Part shown: positions 1-7,112 of the stretch, in pieces | How the letters are laid out: every line of letters starts with the position of its first letter | Position numbering within the stretch: the stretch's first letter is position 1 | Assembly: GCF_000576555.1 (NCBI RefSeq) | Contig: NZ_CP007144.1 | Coordinates: 186,001-250,000 of the forward strand | Direction: 5' to 3' | Source of the DNA: Hymenobacter swuensis DY53 | GTDB taxonomy: Bacteria; Bacteroidota; Bacteroidia; Cytophagales; Hymenobacteraceae | Length of the DNA: 64,000 nucleotides | The notes under the pieces: generated by a model | The model's input: only the letters and a program-made list of their open reading frames with translations | The model's database searches: none | Told to the model about the DNA's origin: nothing | Position numbers and translations under genes: made by a program

Positions 1-142
1 GATGGCTGCGGCCGTAGGCCTGTATTACTCGGGGTTCCTTTCAATCAGTGGGTATCGGCGCTGGCCGGCTGATGGTATATTTGAGTGGGTGTTAGCCGCT
101 TTGCGTCTGGGCCACGACGAGATGCTGGGCCTAGGAACGTGA
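1..142 (+). CDS. 3' end of an unknown gene cut by the window edge
   Basis: An open frame runs from the first bases of the window to a TGA at 140-142. The readable part (46 residues from an in-frame ATG at base 2) is rich in Gly, Leu, Tyr and Trp and ends in HDEMLGLGT. I do not recognise the family. It is probably the C-terminus of a gene that starts to the left, because the composition looks coding and the frame is open to the edge. The ATG at base 2 could equally be internal. No terminator follows directly. The 139 bases between this stop and the next small gene hold only the promoter listed separately. Confidence 0.35.
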   Translation, partial: MAAAVGLYYSGFLSISGYRRWPADGIFEWVLAALRLGHDEMLGLGT

Positions 143-250
143 CTGGTGGCCTCGGCCAGTTAGCCTGCATTCGGCGCATTTCGCAGCGCTAGTTTTCAAA
201 TTCAGTCCGTTTTATGGGCATTGTGTAAAACCCAATATGCCGGAGAAAGG

Positions 251-258
251 TATATTTG
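251..258 (+). promoter_or_regulatory. Bacteroidetes -7 promoter box
   Basis: TATATTTG matches the Bacteroidetes sigma-A -7 consensus TAnnTTTG exactly. It lies 23 bases before the ATG at 282, which leaves a short leader. No TTTG sits at the canonical 19-base spacing; the nearest TTG is 27 bases upstream. Confidence 0.5.
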
Positions 259-281
259 GGCAGATCATAACTTTCTCTTGT

Positions 282-416
282 ATGTCGAACAAACCTGCCA
301 AAACCGAAAACACGCCAGTTGCTGAGCAGCCTCAAATCACCCGTGAGACCATCCACCGCCGCGTTAAGCAGGCTCAGGAGCGTCGTCGCCTCAAGCTTAA
401 GCACGTGAACCCCTAG
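282..416 (+). CDS. small basic protein, 44 aa
   Basis: ATG at 282 to TAG at 414-416 encodes 44 residues. The N-terminus is Ser/Thr/Pro/Asn-rich and low in complexity. The C-terminal half is strongly basic, with clusters such as HRRVKQAQERRRLKLKH that would form an amphipathic helix able to contact nucleic acid. Three things support a real gene: a consensus -7 box 23 bases upstream, a textbook intrinsic terminator 22 bases downstream, and base use like that of its neighbours. I do not recognise the family. It looks like the short, highly expressed basic proteins common in Bacteroidetes, but no function can be assigned. Confidence 0.5.
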   Translation: MSNKPAKTENTPVAEQPQITRETIHRRVKQAQERRRLKLKHVNP

Positions 417-437
417 TTTCGGGTCAAGCGTATGTTG

Positions 438-475
438 AAAAAGCCCTTGCTACTTACATGTAGCAAGGGCTTTTT
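438..475 (+). terminator. intrinsic terminator after the 44-aa gene
   Basis: A perfect 16-bp stem (438-453 with 460-475, core AGCCCTTGCTAC/GTAGCAAGGGCT) encloses a 6-base loop and ends in a T5 run. The A-run on the 5' arm would let it work on the minus strand too. Confidence 0.85.
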
Positions 476-528
476 GGTAAGTAACCTGTTGCTGGACTCC
501 TTTTCTGCGTTGCCGACTAATTTGCACC

Positions 529-1254
529 ATGCGCATCCTCGTCGTTCCCGACCTGCACGGCCGCGCCAACTGGCACCAGCCGGTGAAGGACTTTCTGACG
601 GCCGCCACCTCAGCTGACCGGGTGGTCTTCCTCGGCGACTACCTCGACAGCTTCACCGTCGCCGACCAGCTCATGCTCGACAACTTCATCGACGTGCTGC
701 TACTGCGCGAGCGGGAGCCCGGGCGGGTAATTCTGCTGCTGGGCAACCACTGCTTTCCCTACCTGTTCCTTCCCACGTTCCGCTGCTCGGGCTTCCGCCC
801 CCAACTGGCCCCGGCCCTGCACATCCTGTTCAAAACGCACCAGTCCCTGTTCCGGGTGGCCTGGCAGGTGGGGCCTTACCTGTTCACCCACGCCGGCGTC
901 TCCGACATGTGGCTGGAAGTCAACCGACTGGCCATTCGTCTGTTGCTGGGCCACCATGTTTGTCACGATAACCTGGCCAACACGCTCAACCAGCTGCTAG
1001 CGTCAGAGCAGGGCCGACAACTACTCTGGCAGGTGTCCGGCTACAACGGCGGACGCGACCGGGTCGACGGCCCCCTGTGGGTGCGCCCGGTGCACCTGAG
1101 CCGGGGCCTGCTGCCCGGCCTTATTCAGGTGGTGGGCCACACGCCCCAGCCGCACGTTTACTCCGACATTAACGAAGCCACCCAGACCGGCTTCATCATT
1201 GCCGACTGCCACGACCATAGCCCCAACGAGTTCCTGACCCTGCAGTTTCCGTAG
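529..1254 (+). CDS. calcineurin-like metallophosphoesterase
   Basis: This 241-residue protein has the metallophosphoesterase signature in order: PDLHG near residue 7 (D-x-H), FLGDYLDS near 34 (GDxxD), LLGNHC near 70, THAGVS near 122 and VVGHTPQ near 203. These blocks supply the dimetal site that hydrolyses phosphomonoesters or diesters in this family. The third block normally reads GNH(D/E); here it is GNHC. This is unusual, but the Asn and His that bind and orient metal and phosphate are kept. There is no signal peptide, so it is probably cytoplasmic. Substrate cannot be told from sequence; proteins of this size include protein phosphatases and nucleotide phosphodiesterases. The gene stands alone. 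Its stop is 12 bases from the 3' end of the HNH gene on the other strand, so the two are convergent. Confidence 0.8.
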   Translation: MRILVVPDLHGRANWHQPVKDFLTAATSADRVVFLGDYLDSFTVADQLMLDNFIDVLLLREREPGRVILLLGNHCFPYLFLPTFRCSGFRPQLAPALHILFKTHQSLFRVAWQVGPYLFTHAGVSDMWLEVNRLAIRLLLGHHVCHDNLANTLNQLLASEQGRQLLWQVSGYNGGRDRVDGPLWVRPVHLSRGLLPGLIQVVGHTPQPHVYSDINEATQTGFIIADCHDHSPNEFLTLQFP

Positions 1255-1266
1255 TAAGCCGCCGGC

Positions 1267-2235
1267 CTACCAGGGACCGGCCTCCCGCTGGGCGGCCAGG
1301 TTCTCCGGCTTCGGCCACCACTTCCGCTCCTTCGGCAGCTGCAGCTGCCGGCCGTCAAATTGCTGCACCCCGTACGCACGCCCGCTCAGCTCCCCAAAAC
1401 CTTCCGTGATGCGCACCCGGTAGTCGGGGTCAACCCAGAACAGGTGCCGGTCAAACGCGCGGTGCAGGTTCGGGCACAGCGCCAGCCCGTTGCCGATGGC
1501 ATCGTCGTGGCTCACCGACCAGGGCACGATGTGGCAGGCATCGAGCAGGGGCGCCGCCCCGGTCGTGCTCAGCAGCTGCAGCCCCGACACGGCGCAGGTC
1601 GACTCGTAGGCCCGCAGCACCGCCCGGCCAAACACGGCGCTGCGCACCAGCACCTCCGTTTCGTCAGTCACGTCCACCTCCCGCCGGTAGCCGGCCGCCG
1701 GCTCCTCCAGCAGTTGCCGGCCCAGCTCGTCCAGCGTTTCCTGCCCGGCCCGCGGCCGGAAAAACTGCCGCGTCAGGGGGAAATAGCGTGCCAGCAGCGC
1801 CTGCCGGATTTCCTCGCGAGCTGCCGGCTGGAGTATTAACTTCCACAGCGCTGCGTCCAGGTAAGCATAGGCCGTCACCTCCCGCAGGTGCCCGAAGCTG
1901 CGCACCGACCGCGCCGAGGTCAGCACCAGCTCCCGCCCCGCCCGGCTCTGCAGGTGCCAAAAACCGCTGCTTTGCAAGTGGAAGAAGGGCATGTGAAACG
2001 GACAGGCCGCGTATTCCGGCCCCGGGCTCAGCAGCCGGCAGTACGCCTTGAAGGCCGCAATCAGCTCGGGCGTAATCAGGATCTGGTTATCGTAGATGCT
2101 GCCGTCTTCCACGCCATCTAACACGGCCAGCAGCAGCGCCGGCTTGTACGGTGCCTCCCGCTTCACACCTCCAACAGTCGAGGAAGCCACATTCAGCCGG
2201 GTCAGTTTATCAATGTAGCGCTTCAGATCGGTCAC
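1267..2235 (-). CDS. HNH endonuclease with a probable DNA-sulfur-reading N-terminal domain
   Basis: The C-terminal third carries an HNH nuclease: CAVSG near residue 216, then ACHIVPW near 235 and NGLALCPNLHRAFDRHLF near 250-267 (numbered from GTG 2235). The N-terminal about 150 residues contain APYKPALLL near 28 and PFFHLQSSGFWHL. That pattern resembles the sulfur-binding domain of ScoMcrA-type enzymes, which cut phosphorothioate-modified DNA. I infer a modification-dependent (type IV) restriction enzyme; the domain call is from memory of the family. The frame stays open to another GTG at 2322, overlapping the upstream gene. I prefer GTG 2235 because related proteins start at the equivalent of TDLKRYIDKL. 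The 193-aa gene upstream on the same strand may be co-transcribed. No dnd genes for making phosphorothioate DNA are in the window, as expected if the target is foreign DNA. Confidence 0.72.
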   Translation of the reverse strand: MTDLKRYIDKLTRLNVASSTVGGVKREAPYKPALLLAVLDGVEDGSIYDNQILITPELIAAFKAYCRLLSPGPEYAACPFHMPFFHLQSSGFWHLQSRAGRELVLTSARSVRSFGHLREVTAYAYLDAALWKLILQPAAREEIRQALLARYFPLTRQFFRPRAGQETLDELGRQLLEEPAAGYRREVDVTDETEVLVRSAVFGRAVLRAYESTCAVSGLQLLSTTGAAPLLDACHIVPWSVSHDDAIGNGLALCPNLHRAFDRHLFWVDPDYRVRITEGFGELSGRAYGVQQFDGRQLQLPKERKWWPKPENLAAQREAGPW

Positions 2236-2300
2236 GGGCAGATAGTTTGATTGCCTTAAAAATAAGGCCGCCGCAATGCCGTACCCGCATTGTCGCTCCG

Positions 2301-2882
2301 TTATTTTGCCCAAGCGCCACACAGCGTACTAACCACGAAATCCTGAGCCACTACATAGCTCGGGCCTAACAGCAGCAGGACGTACGGTTCGGGCCGGGGG
2401 GCCAGGCGCTGACTGATGTGCGGGTACAGGTAGGTGGCAACGCCGTGCCGCGCGCACACCCGGGACGCCGCTTCGGCCGCAAATATGGGCACCGTATCTA
2501 ACAACAGCCCCTGTCCGCCCATCAGGTTATAGGCCGCAATGCGCCGCCACCACGGATGCCAGGAGCCCCGCACCCGGTCGCACCACTCCCCAGCTAAGCC
2601 GTTCAGTTCCTGCTCCAATTCAAGCAACAACTCCGTTGCATCTACCGCCTGCATCGGTCGGGCGTTCATGTAGAGGCAGGTATGGGGGGCATTGAACCCC
2701 CACAGCAACGGGTGCTCGGTATGGTAGGCCAGTGGCCCGCCCGTTCCGCGCTTCAGGCTCCAACTGAACTTGCCCACCAGGTTGATGCGGTGCACCTCCG
2801 TCGCCGTTTCCAGCTCCAGAAAAGAGGTCTGGGTATAGCGGATGCGGCCGATTGGATAATGCTCCACGAATTGCGAAATCAT
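2301..2882 (-). CDS. unknown protein, 193 aa, upstream of the HNH endonuclease
   Basis: The protein starts at a clear ATG (2882) and ends 65 bases before the preferred start of the HNH gene, on the same strand, so the two probably form a two-gene operon. It is soluble, with no signal peptide or membrane segment. It is rich in Trp (KFSWSLKRG, GSWHPWWRRIAAYN) and Leu and has a mixed alpha/beta look. The C-terminal half includes a hydrophobic run, EPYVLLLLGPSYVVAQDFVV. I do not recognise the family. Its position suggests a partner or control protein for the endonuclease, but nothing in the sequence proves that. Confidence 0.6.
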   Translation of the reverse strand: MISQFVEHYPIGRIRYTQTSFLELETATEVHRINLVGKFSWSLKRGTGGPLAYHTEHPLLWGFNAPHTCLYMNARPMQAVDATELLLELEQELNGLAGEWCDRVRGSWHPWWRRIAAYNLMGGQGLLLDTVPIFAAEAASRVCARHGVATYLYPHISQRLAPRPEPYVLLLLGPSYVVAQDFVVSTLCGAWAK

Positions 2883-3117
2883 GATGTCAAGCTATAAATT
2901 TCGCTTGTTAGGTGAGCGCGGTGCCACCACCGCCGGTACCAAAAGCAGCGGATTATGATTACTGCTGCTCCCAACTCCTACGCGTAAGCATGGTCATCTT
3001 AGTATTCCGCAACTGCTCCATTCACCGCTGCGATGGGGAGCTGTGTTTCTGTCGGGGGCAGCGGAAACATCGGCGAGGCATTGCTGCCCTCCAAAAACTG
3101 CACTTTAGCAATTTACC

Positions 3118-3148
3118 TAGTACCGATAACACTCAATTATCGGTACTA
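3118..3148. repeat. perfect inverted repeat at the dnaB breakpoint
   Basis: TAGTACCGATAA (3118-3129) is repeated inverted as TTATCGGTACTA (3137-3148) around a 7-base loop. No T-run follows, so it is a poor terminator. Homology of the truncated dnaB copy begins at once after the right arm, so this hairpin marks the junction. Confidence 0.7.
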
Positions 3149-3149
3149 A

Positions 3150-3971
3150 GCTACAATCCCCACCGGTCTTACTCAGCTCGACGGCCCCACCGGTGGCTGG
3201 CAACCCGGCGACTTAATCATCCTGGCCGCCCGGCCAGCCATGGGCAAAACCGCCGCCCTGCTGCATTTCGCCCGCACCGCCGCCCTCGATTATGGTCAAC
3301 ACACCGCCATTTTTAGCCTCGAAATGCCCACCCTGCAGCTTATGCAACGCCTGGTGGCCAGCGAAGTGCCCGGCTACAGCAACTCCGACCTACGCCGCGG
3401 TAACTTGCCCGGCGGCCTTCCCCAGGTAGACCACATCCGCCTGCAAGCCCAACGCTTGCACACCCACCTACTCCATATCGACGACACAGCCGGGCTAAGC
3501 ATCCAGCAGCTGCGAGCAAAGTGCGCCCGCTTACATAGTCAGCACCCGCTCAGTCTGGTATTGGTTGACTATATCCAGCTCATGCGCGGCGACCAGAAAG
3601 GCAACCGAGAGCAGGAGGTAGGCAGCATCAGCCGGGGTCTCAAAGAGCTGGCCAAGGAGCTCAACGCTCCTGTTATTGCTCTCTCCCAGCTCAGCCGCGA
3701 CGTGGAGAAAAGGGGAGGGGATAAGCGCCCTATGCTCTCCGACCTGCGTGAGTCCGGCAGCCTGGAGCAGGATGCCGACTGTATTGTGTTTTTGTGGCGC
3801 GGCGAATACTACAACATCGCCGAGTACGAAGACGGGGCTGCAACTGCTGATACGGTGCTGTTCGACGTGGCGAAGCACCGCAACGGCGCTATCGATGAAG
3901 TAATTGCGGCCTGTTCGATGCGCCGCGGTATATTCACTAACCTATTCGTACACCAGAAAGAAATTATTTAA
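3150..3971 (+). pseudogene. dnaB: replicative DNA helicase DnaB, C-terminal fragment
   Basis: The frame encodes the RecA-like motor of a DnaB helicase: IPTGLTQLD, then the Walker A block AARPAMGKT, LVLVDYIQLM (Walker B), ALSQLSRDVEKR, and SDLRESGSLEQDADCIVF near the end. Homology starts upstream of the first usable ATG (3240), which lies inside the P-loop, and is preceded by an in-frame TAA at 3147-3149. The N-terminal domain that contacts primase is missing altogether. I therefore call it a 5'-truncated copy, not a short functional helicase. The 3' part is undamaged, so the truncation is probably recent or the fragment was carried in as the edge of an inserted segment. A second, more decayed piece of the same gene lies at 5862-6050, beyond the HEPN gene. 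Confidence 0.78.
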
Positions 3972-3972
3972 A

Positions 3973-4065
3973 ATGCTAAAGGCCAGTGAATGCTGCTACG
4001 GCGACCACCACTTCTCTTGGTCCCGCGCCGAGTTTGCCGCCTGGTTTAACGCCGTGACCTATTAA
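3973..4065 (+). CDS. possible 30-aa peptide after the dnaB fragment
   Basis: ATG 3973 follows the dnaB stop by one base and runs to TAA 4063-4065. The product contains CCYGDHHFSWSRAEFAAWFN. It reads like natural protein but is too short to place. It may be the start of a gene truncated by the insertion of the AT-rich HEPN gene just downstream. Confidence 0.2.
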   Translation: MLKASECCYGDHHFSWSRAEFAAWFNAVTY

Positions 4066-4140
4066 CGTGGGTATTAGATGCGCCTCGTGGGTATGGGGTG
4101 TGAGTATAAGGAGTCAGCGCGCCTTAGCAGTTAGCATTAT

Positions 4141-5832
4141 TTACACTATTCTTATAATACCTTTAATTAGTTTCTCTATTTTTAATATTTCACGATATTT
4201 AAGTAGGACCTCTTTAGCATAGGTTATCTCTTCGATAGAGTTAAAGGATTCCTCATCGATTTGCTTCAATACTTTTACTATTTCTGCAGGGTCTATATTA
4301 GCGTAGTCTGCGACGTCTTTATTGTGTAGTAAATTCCATGAAGGGAGATTTATTAGGTGTCCCGAATATCCTATATGTTTAAGAATTAGGTGGGAAATTA
4401 GAGTGTGAAGGTGAAGTGCAATTTGTTCTAAATCATATCTGCTTCCACCCTCAAGGGGTTCTCGCCCATGTAAGTAATCGTTGCGTTTATCGAGTGCTTC
4501 GAGGTCATCAGGTAATAATTCTATTTTGGCTAATTCAAAGGGTTTTTCTAATTTGTCTCTGTTTGTGGGGGAATTTATATTTGCAATTTTTTTGGAAAGG
4601 ATAGTATAGCCATTGAAATCGATTGCAGATTTACTTGCATCAAGTACCGCCATTAAAGAACTTATTAACTTCTTGGCTTCTGATTTATTAGTAATCGGTT
4701 TAAAAGGTTCAGGTGTCTCAGAGACAAGGTATTCTGTTAACGCCTCAATGGCGACAGAATATAGTGCTCCTTTTTGCACAGGGTCATCTATTGAGCTGGC
4801 TCTTACAATCAATTCTATGGTTCTGAGAATTTCAGGCGATTTGATGCACTTTTCACATAAAGACTCATATACCTCAGTTGGAAACATCTTATGATACTCT
4901 TTCAAACTTGCTTGTGTATCAGTATCCTGCTTTCTATAATGGTCGAAGAAAAAATGGGGGTTTATTATTTGATTTTCTGATAAAGTAGAAGGAGCCTCGA
5001 ATAGCCTCTCAAAATTTACAAGTTTTGTGAAATCAGTGTCTTTTGCTGACAAGTAAATGGTCTCGCCTCTATAGTATTTGCCGCATAAAAATGCCATACA
5101 AATCCTAATGATAGAAGTAATGCGTTTAAATTCCTTGTTTGTTATTTTTTCATTACAGTCTATTATGTAAGATCTAACGGGCTCAAGTGCATAAAAATGA
5201 AAATTAAATCCATGTATTTTTAATAAGGAAAACATTCCTTTTGTGGACGTGAATGAAAGGCCCATTAATGAGCTTTGTCTATCCCAGTTTTCAATATCGA
5301 ATTTTATATGGTTTTTATCATACGCTAATATGGAAGTAGGATAAATCATGTCTGTGTCTTTTACCGGTATTATCACCCTTCTATATAACTTGTTGCTTTC
5401 TTTTTTTGCTGATTTAAAATTTGAAAATATTCCCTCAAGTATTTGTGGTTTACTAGGGAAATTAGCATTGAAATATGTGACTGAATGTCTATTTATTAAA
5501 AATTTATTATTGCCCTGTTTTAAATGTAGCTCATTGGATAACCCATAGCTTTCCTTGTATTTCACGCTTCCAATAGGTAGTGTCTCTGGAATAATAATTT
5601 TGAATGGAATACCTGCCTCTACATCAGGAAAAATCGTTAGCACAAAAGAGCCAGTTACTTCCAGACTTGTGTTTAGGTCTGTGTAACGTAGGGATATGAA
5701 AAACTTTTGCTCTGTCGAATACTTTTTGATAAGATTTATACTTGCTAAAAAATACTTTTTCTTTGCGTTGCTTAATATCTTTAGCTCATGTTCCGATGGT
5801 TTCCACTCAAATGACTTGGTATTCTTTTTCAT
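4141..5832 (-). CDS. HEPN-domain protein, ApeA-like (probable abortive-infection ribonuclease)
   Basis: From ATG 5832 this encodes 563 residues; the frame runs further upstream only to a TTG codon. A large N-terminal beta-rich region (about 1-300) precedes an alpha-helical C-terminal region holding RNDYLHG near residue 452. This is an R-x4-H motif typical of HEPN ribonucleases, which cut RNA to arrest growth. Length, the beta-rich front and the HEPN rear resemble ApeA, a one-gene phage-defence protein; I hold that family name loosely. The gene is strikingly AT-rich against GC-rich neighbours, a sign of recent transfer. It sits between two dnaB fragments on the opposite strand, as if inserted at a dnaB locus. 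No partner antitoxin is adjacent, consistent with a single-gene sensor-effector. Confidence 0.6.
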   Translation of the reverse strand: MKKNTKSFEWKPSEHELKILSNAKKKYFLASINLIKKYSTEQKFFISLRYTDLNTSLEVTGSFVLTIFPDVEAGIPFKIIIPETLPIGSVKYKESYGLSNELHLKQGNNKFLINRHSVTYFNANFPSKPQILEGIFSNFKSAKKESNKLYRRVIIPVKDTDMIYPTSILAYDKNHIKFDIENWDRQSSLMGLSFTSTKGMFSLLKIHGFNFHFYALEPVRSYIIDCNEKITNKEFKRITSIIRICMAFLCGKYYRGETIYLSAKDTDFTKLVNFERLFEAPSTLSENQIINPHFFFDHYRKQDTDTQASLKEYHKMFPTEVYESLCEKCIKSPEILRTIELIVRASSIDDPVQKGALYSVAIEALTEYLVSETPEPFKPITNKSEAKKLISSLMAVLDASKSAIDFNGYTILSKKIANINSPTNRDKLEKPFELAKIELLPDDLEALDKRNDYLHGREPLEGGSRYDLEQIALHLHTLISHLILKHIGYSGHLINLPSWNLLHNKDVADYANIDPAEIVKVLKQIDEESFNSIEEITYAKEVLLKYREILKIEKLIKGIIRIV

Positions 5833-5861
5833 CTCTTTTTTTTGAGGAATCAATAATAGTC

Positions 5862-6050
5862 TAGCAGCGTAGAGCAGGACGCTAACTGTATGGTCTCCCT
5901 CGGTCAGGCGAGCACTACAGCATCGCAAGGTCCGAGGACGGCACCACCACCGCTAAAACGGCATTTTTCGACATCGCTAGAAACCACAACATAGGCAGCG
6001 GATGAAGCAATAGCCCTTTGCAACCTCCACCGTGGTAATATTCATAATTT
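5862..6050 (+). pseudogene. dnaB: second, degraded dnaB C-terminal fragment
   Basis: Read in three successive frames, this stretch matches the 3' end of the dnaB copy at 3150-3971. SSVEQDANCMVSL corresponds to GSLEQDADCIVFL; then, after a 1-base shift, SGEHYSIARSEDGTTTAKT corresponds to RGEYYNIAEYEDGAATADT; then, after another shift near 5998, AADEAIALCNLHRGNIHNL corresponds to AIDEVIAACSMRRGIFTNL. It is a dead remnant. The upstream part of the gene is gone, and the breakpoint near 5860 lies about 30 bases from the start codon of the HEPN gene on the other strand. Either the HEPN segment replaced the body of a dnaB gene, or two related copies flank it. Confidence 0.7.
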
Positions 6051-6068
6051 AGGCCCTGGTGCGTGCGT

Positions 6069-6090
6069 GGCAGATGCCTAAGCATCTGCC
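6069..6090. repeat. 9-bp-stem hairpin after the dnaB remnant
   Basis: GGCAGATGC (6069-6077) and GCATCTGCC (6082-6090) flank a 4-base loop. It has no T-run. A 45-codon frame (ATG 6074 to TAA 6211) begins inside it but overlaps the next gene and is not supported. Confidence 0.45.
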
Positions 6091-6191
6091 CCATCCTCAG
6101 CTCCTCCAGGTTGACCTATTAAAAAGCGAGCACCCAGCAGCAATGGCTTCCTGGTGGAACTTCAATAATAAGCTCCTGCTTGATAACCTGG

Positions 6192-6962
6192 CTAGTTTAA
6201 ATCATTGTTAATTATAGCTAATACTGCTCGCATAGGCCCCCTGCCATAATTACTTTTAAAATAGCTAGTGTACATCCTTGTGTAACCGGTAGAAACCATG
6301 TTAGTATAGCCTCCTACCCCAGAATTTAACATCATTTCGGCTTGTTTAAAATGGTTGGTAGCTATGTCTATCCCATAAGTTTCTTTTACAAGACTTTGTA
6401 TCGCTTCAAACCCAACATATGCTCCATCGCTATCAAAATCCTCTATCAATAACTCAAGTGTGCATTTTGCTGTCAATACTGAAAATATTTGGTCTTCAGC
6501 CTCGCTTGAATAGAATTCAATAAGCTTTTCTGGATTAGAAAAAGCAAATGTTAGCTTTACAAGTACACCGTACTTTAAGTACATGTTTCCACAGTATGGA
6601 ACATTCTTCTCGCTTGATGCAGCGTTGTTAGTAACCCCTGTGACATTGCGTATAGTAATGATACCAATACAGTCAGTTGATGACTCCTTTGGAATAGTTG
6701 CGTAGGTGAGCCGGTCATTCTGACTAAAGCCAACATCAAAAATAAATTTTTGAGTTATAGCTGCTTTCCCCTTAGTCCAGTTTAAGCTTACGGAATTTAT
6801 TTCTTGATTATTGGATTTGCGTGAGGGTGAAATATTAATGACTGTCTTGCATTCACCGCCGTCAACCATTGCGCCTCCCATCCACGTCTCATAGCGACTA
6901 GCACTAAATTCTGTATGACTGCTTTGCAATGCTTGGAAAGGTGGGAAATTATCGTATTTCAT
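6192..6962 (-). CDS. unknown AT-rich protein, 256 aa
   Basis: I use ATG 6962; the longer frame starts at a TTG (7007). The protein is soluble and beta-rich, with many Thr, Asn and Ser. It has segments such as CIGIITIRNVTG and CTLELLIEDFDSDGAYVGF, and a C-terminus with YTRMYTSYFKSNYGRGP. I see no catalytic motif and do not recognise a family. Base composition matches the AT-rich HEPN gene nearby, so the two may have arrived together. It shares strand with the exonuclease/helicase giant (7113-15270) that precedes it, separated by about 150 bases, and may be read from that transcript. Calling it a component of either system would be guesswork. Confidence 0.55.
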   Translation of the reverse strand: MKYDNFPPFQALQSSHTEFSASRYETWMGGAMVDGGECKTVINISPSRKSNNQEINSVSLNWTKGKAAITQKFIFDVGFSQNDRLTYATIPKESSTDCIGIITIRNVTGVTNNAASSEKNVPYCGNMYLKYGVLVKLTFAFSNPEKLIEFYSSEAEDQIFSVLTAKCTLELLIEDFDSDGAYVGFEAIQSLVKETYGIDIATNHFKQAEMMLNSGVGGYTNMVSTGYTRMYTSYFKSNYGRGPMRAVLAIINNDLN

Positions 6963-7112
6963 GTGAAAGGTTAAAGATGGTGGTGAGAAGTCTGTGAAAA
7001 AGTCCAAGGTTCTTTATTGGCAATTTTTACCAATTGGAACCTGAATGAAAATATTGTGGCTGTAGGATTTGACTATGTTAAATAACATCTTGTTGAATAA
7101 AGCAATCAAGCC

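Noticed and set aside
2912..3316. A 134-codon plus-strand frame before the dnaB fragment.
   Set aside because: It runs through the inverted repeat and out of frame into dnaB. The translation is Arg/His/Pro-rich, and no family fits.
6074..6211. A 45-codon plus-strand frame starting in a hairpin.
   Set aside because: It overlaps the 3' end of the 256-aa gene on the other strand and lacks a promoter or coding support.
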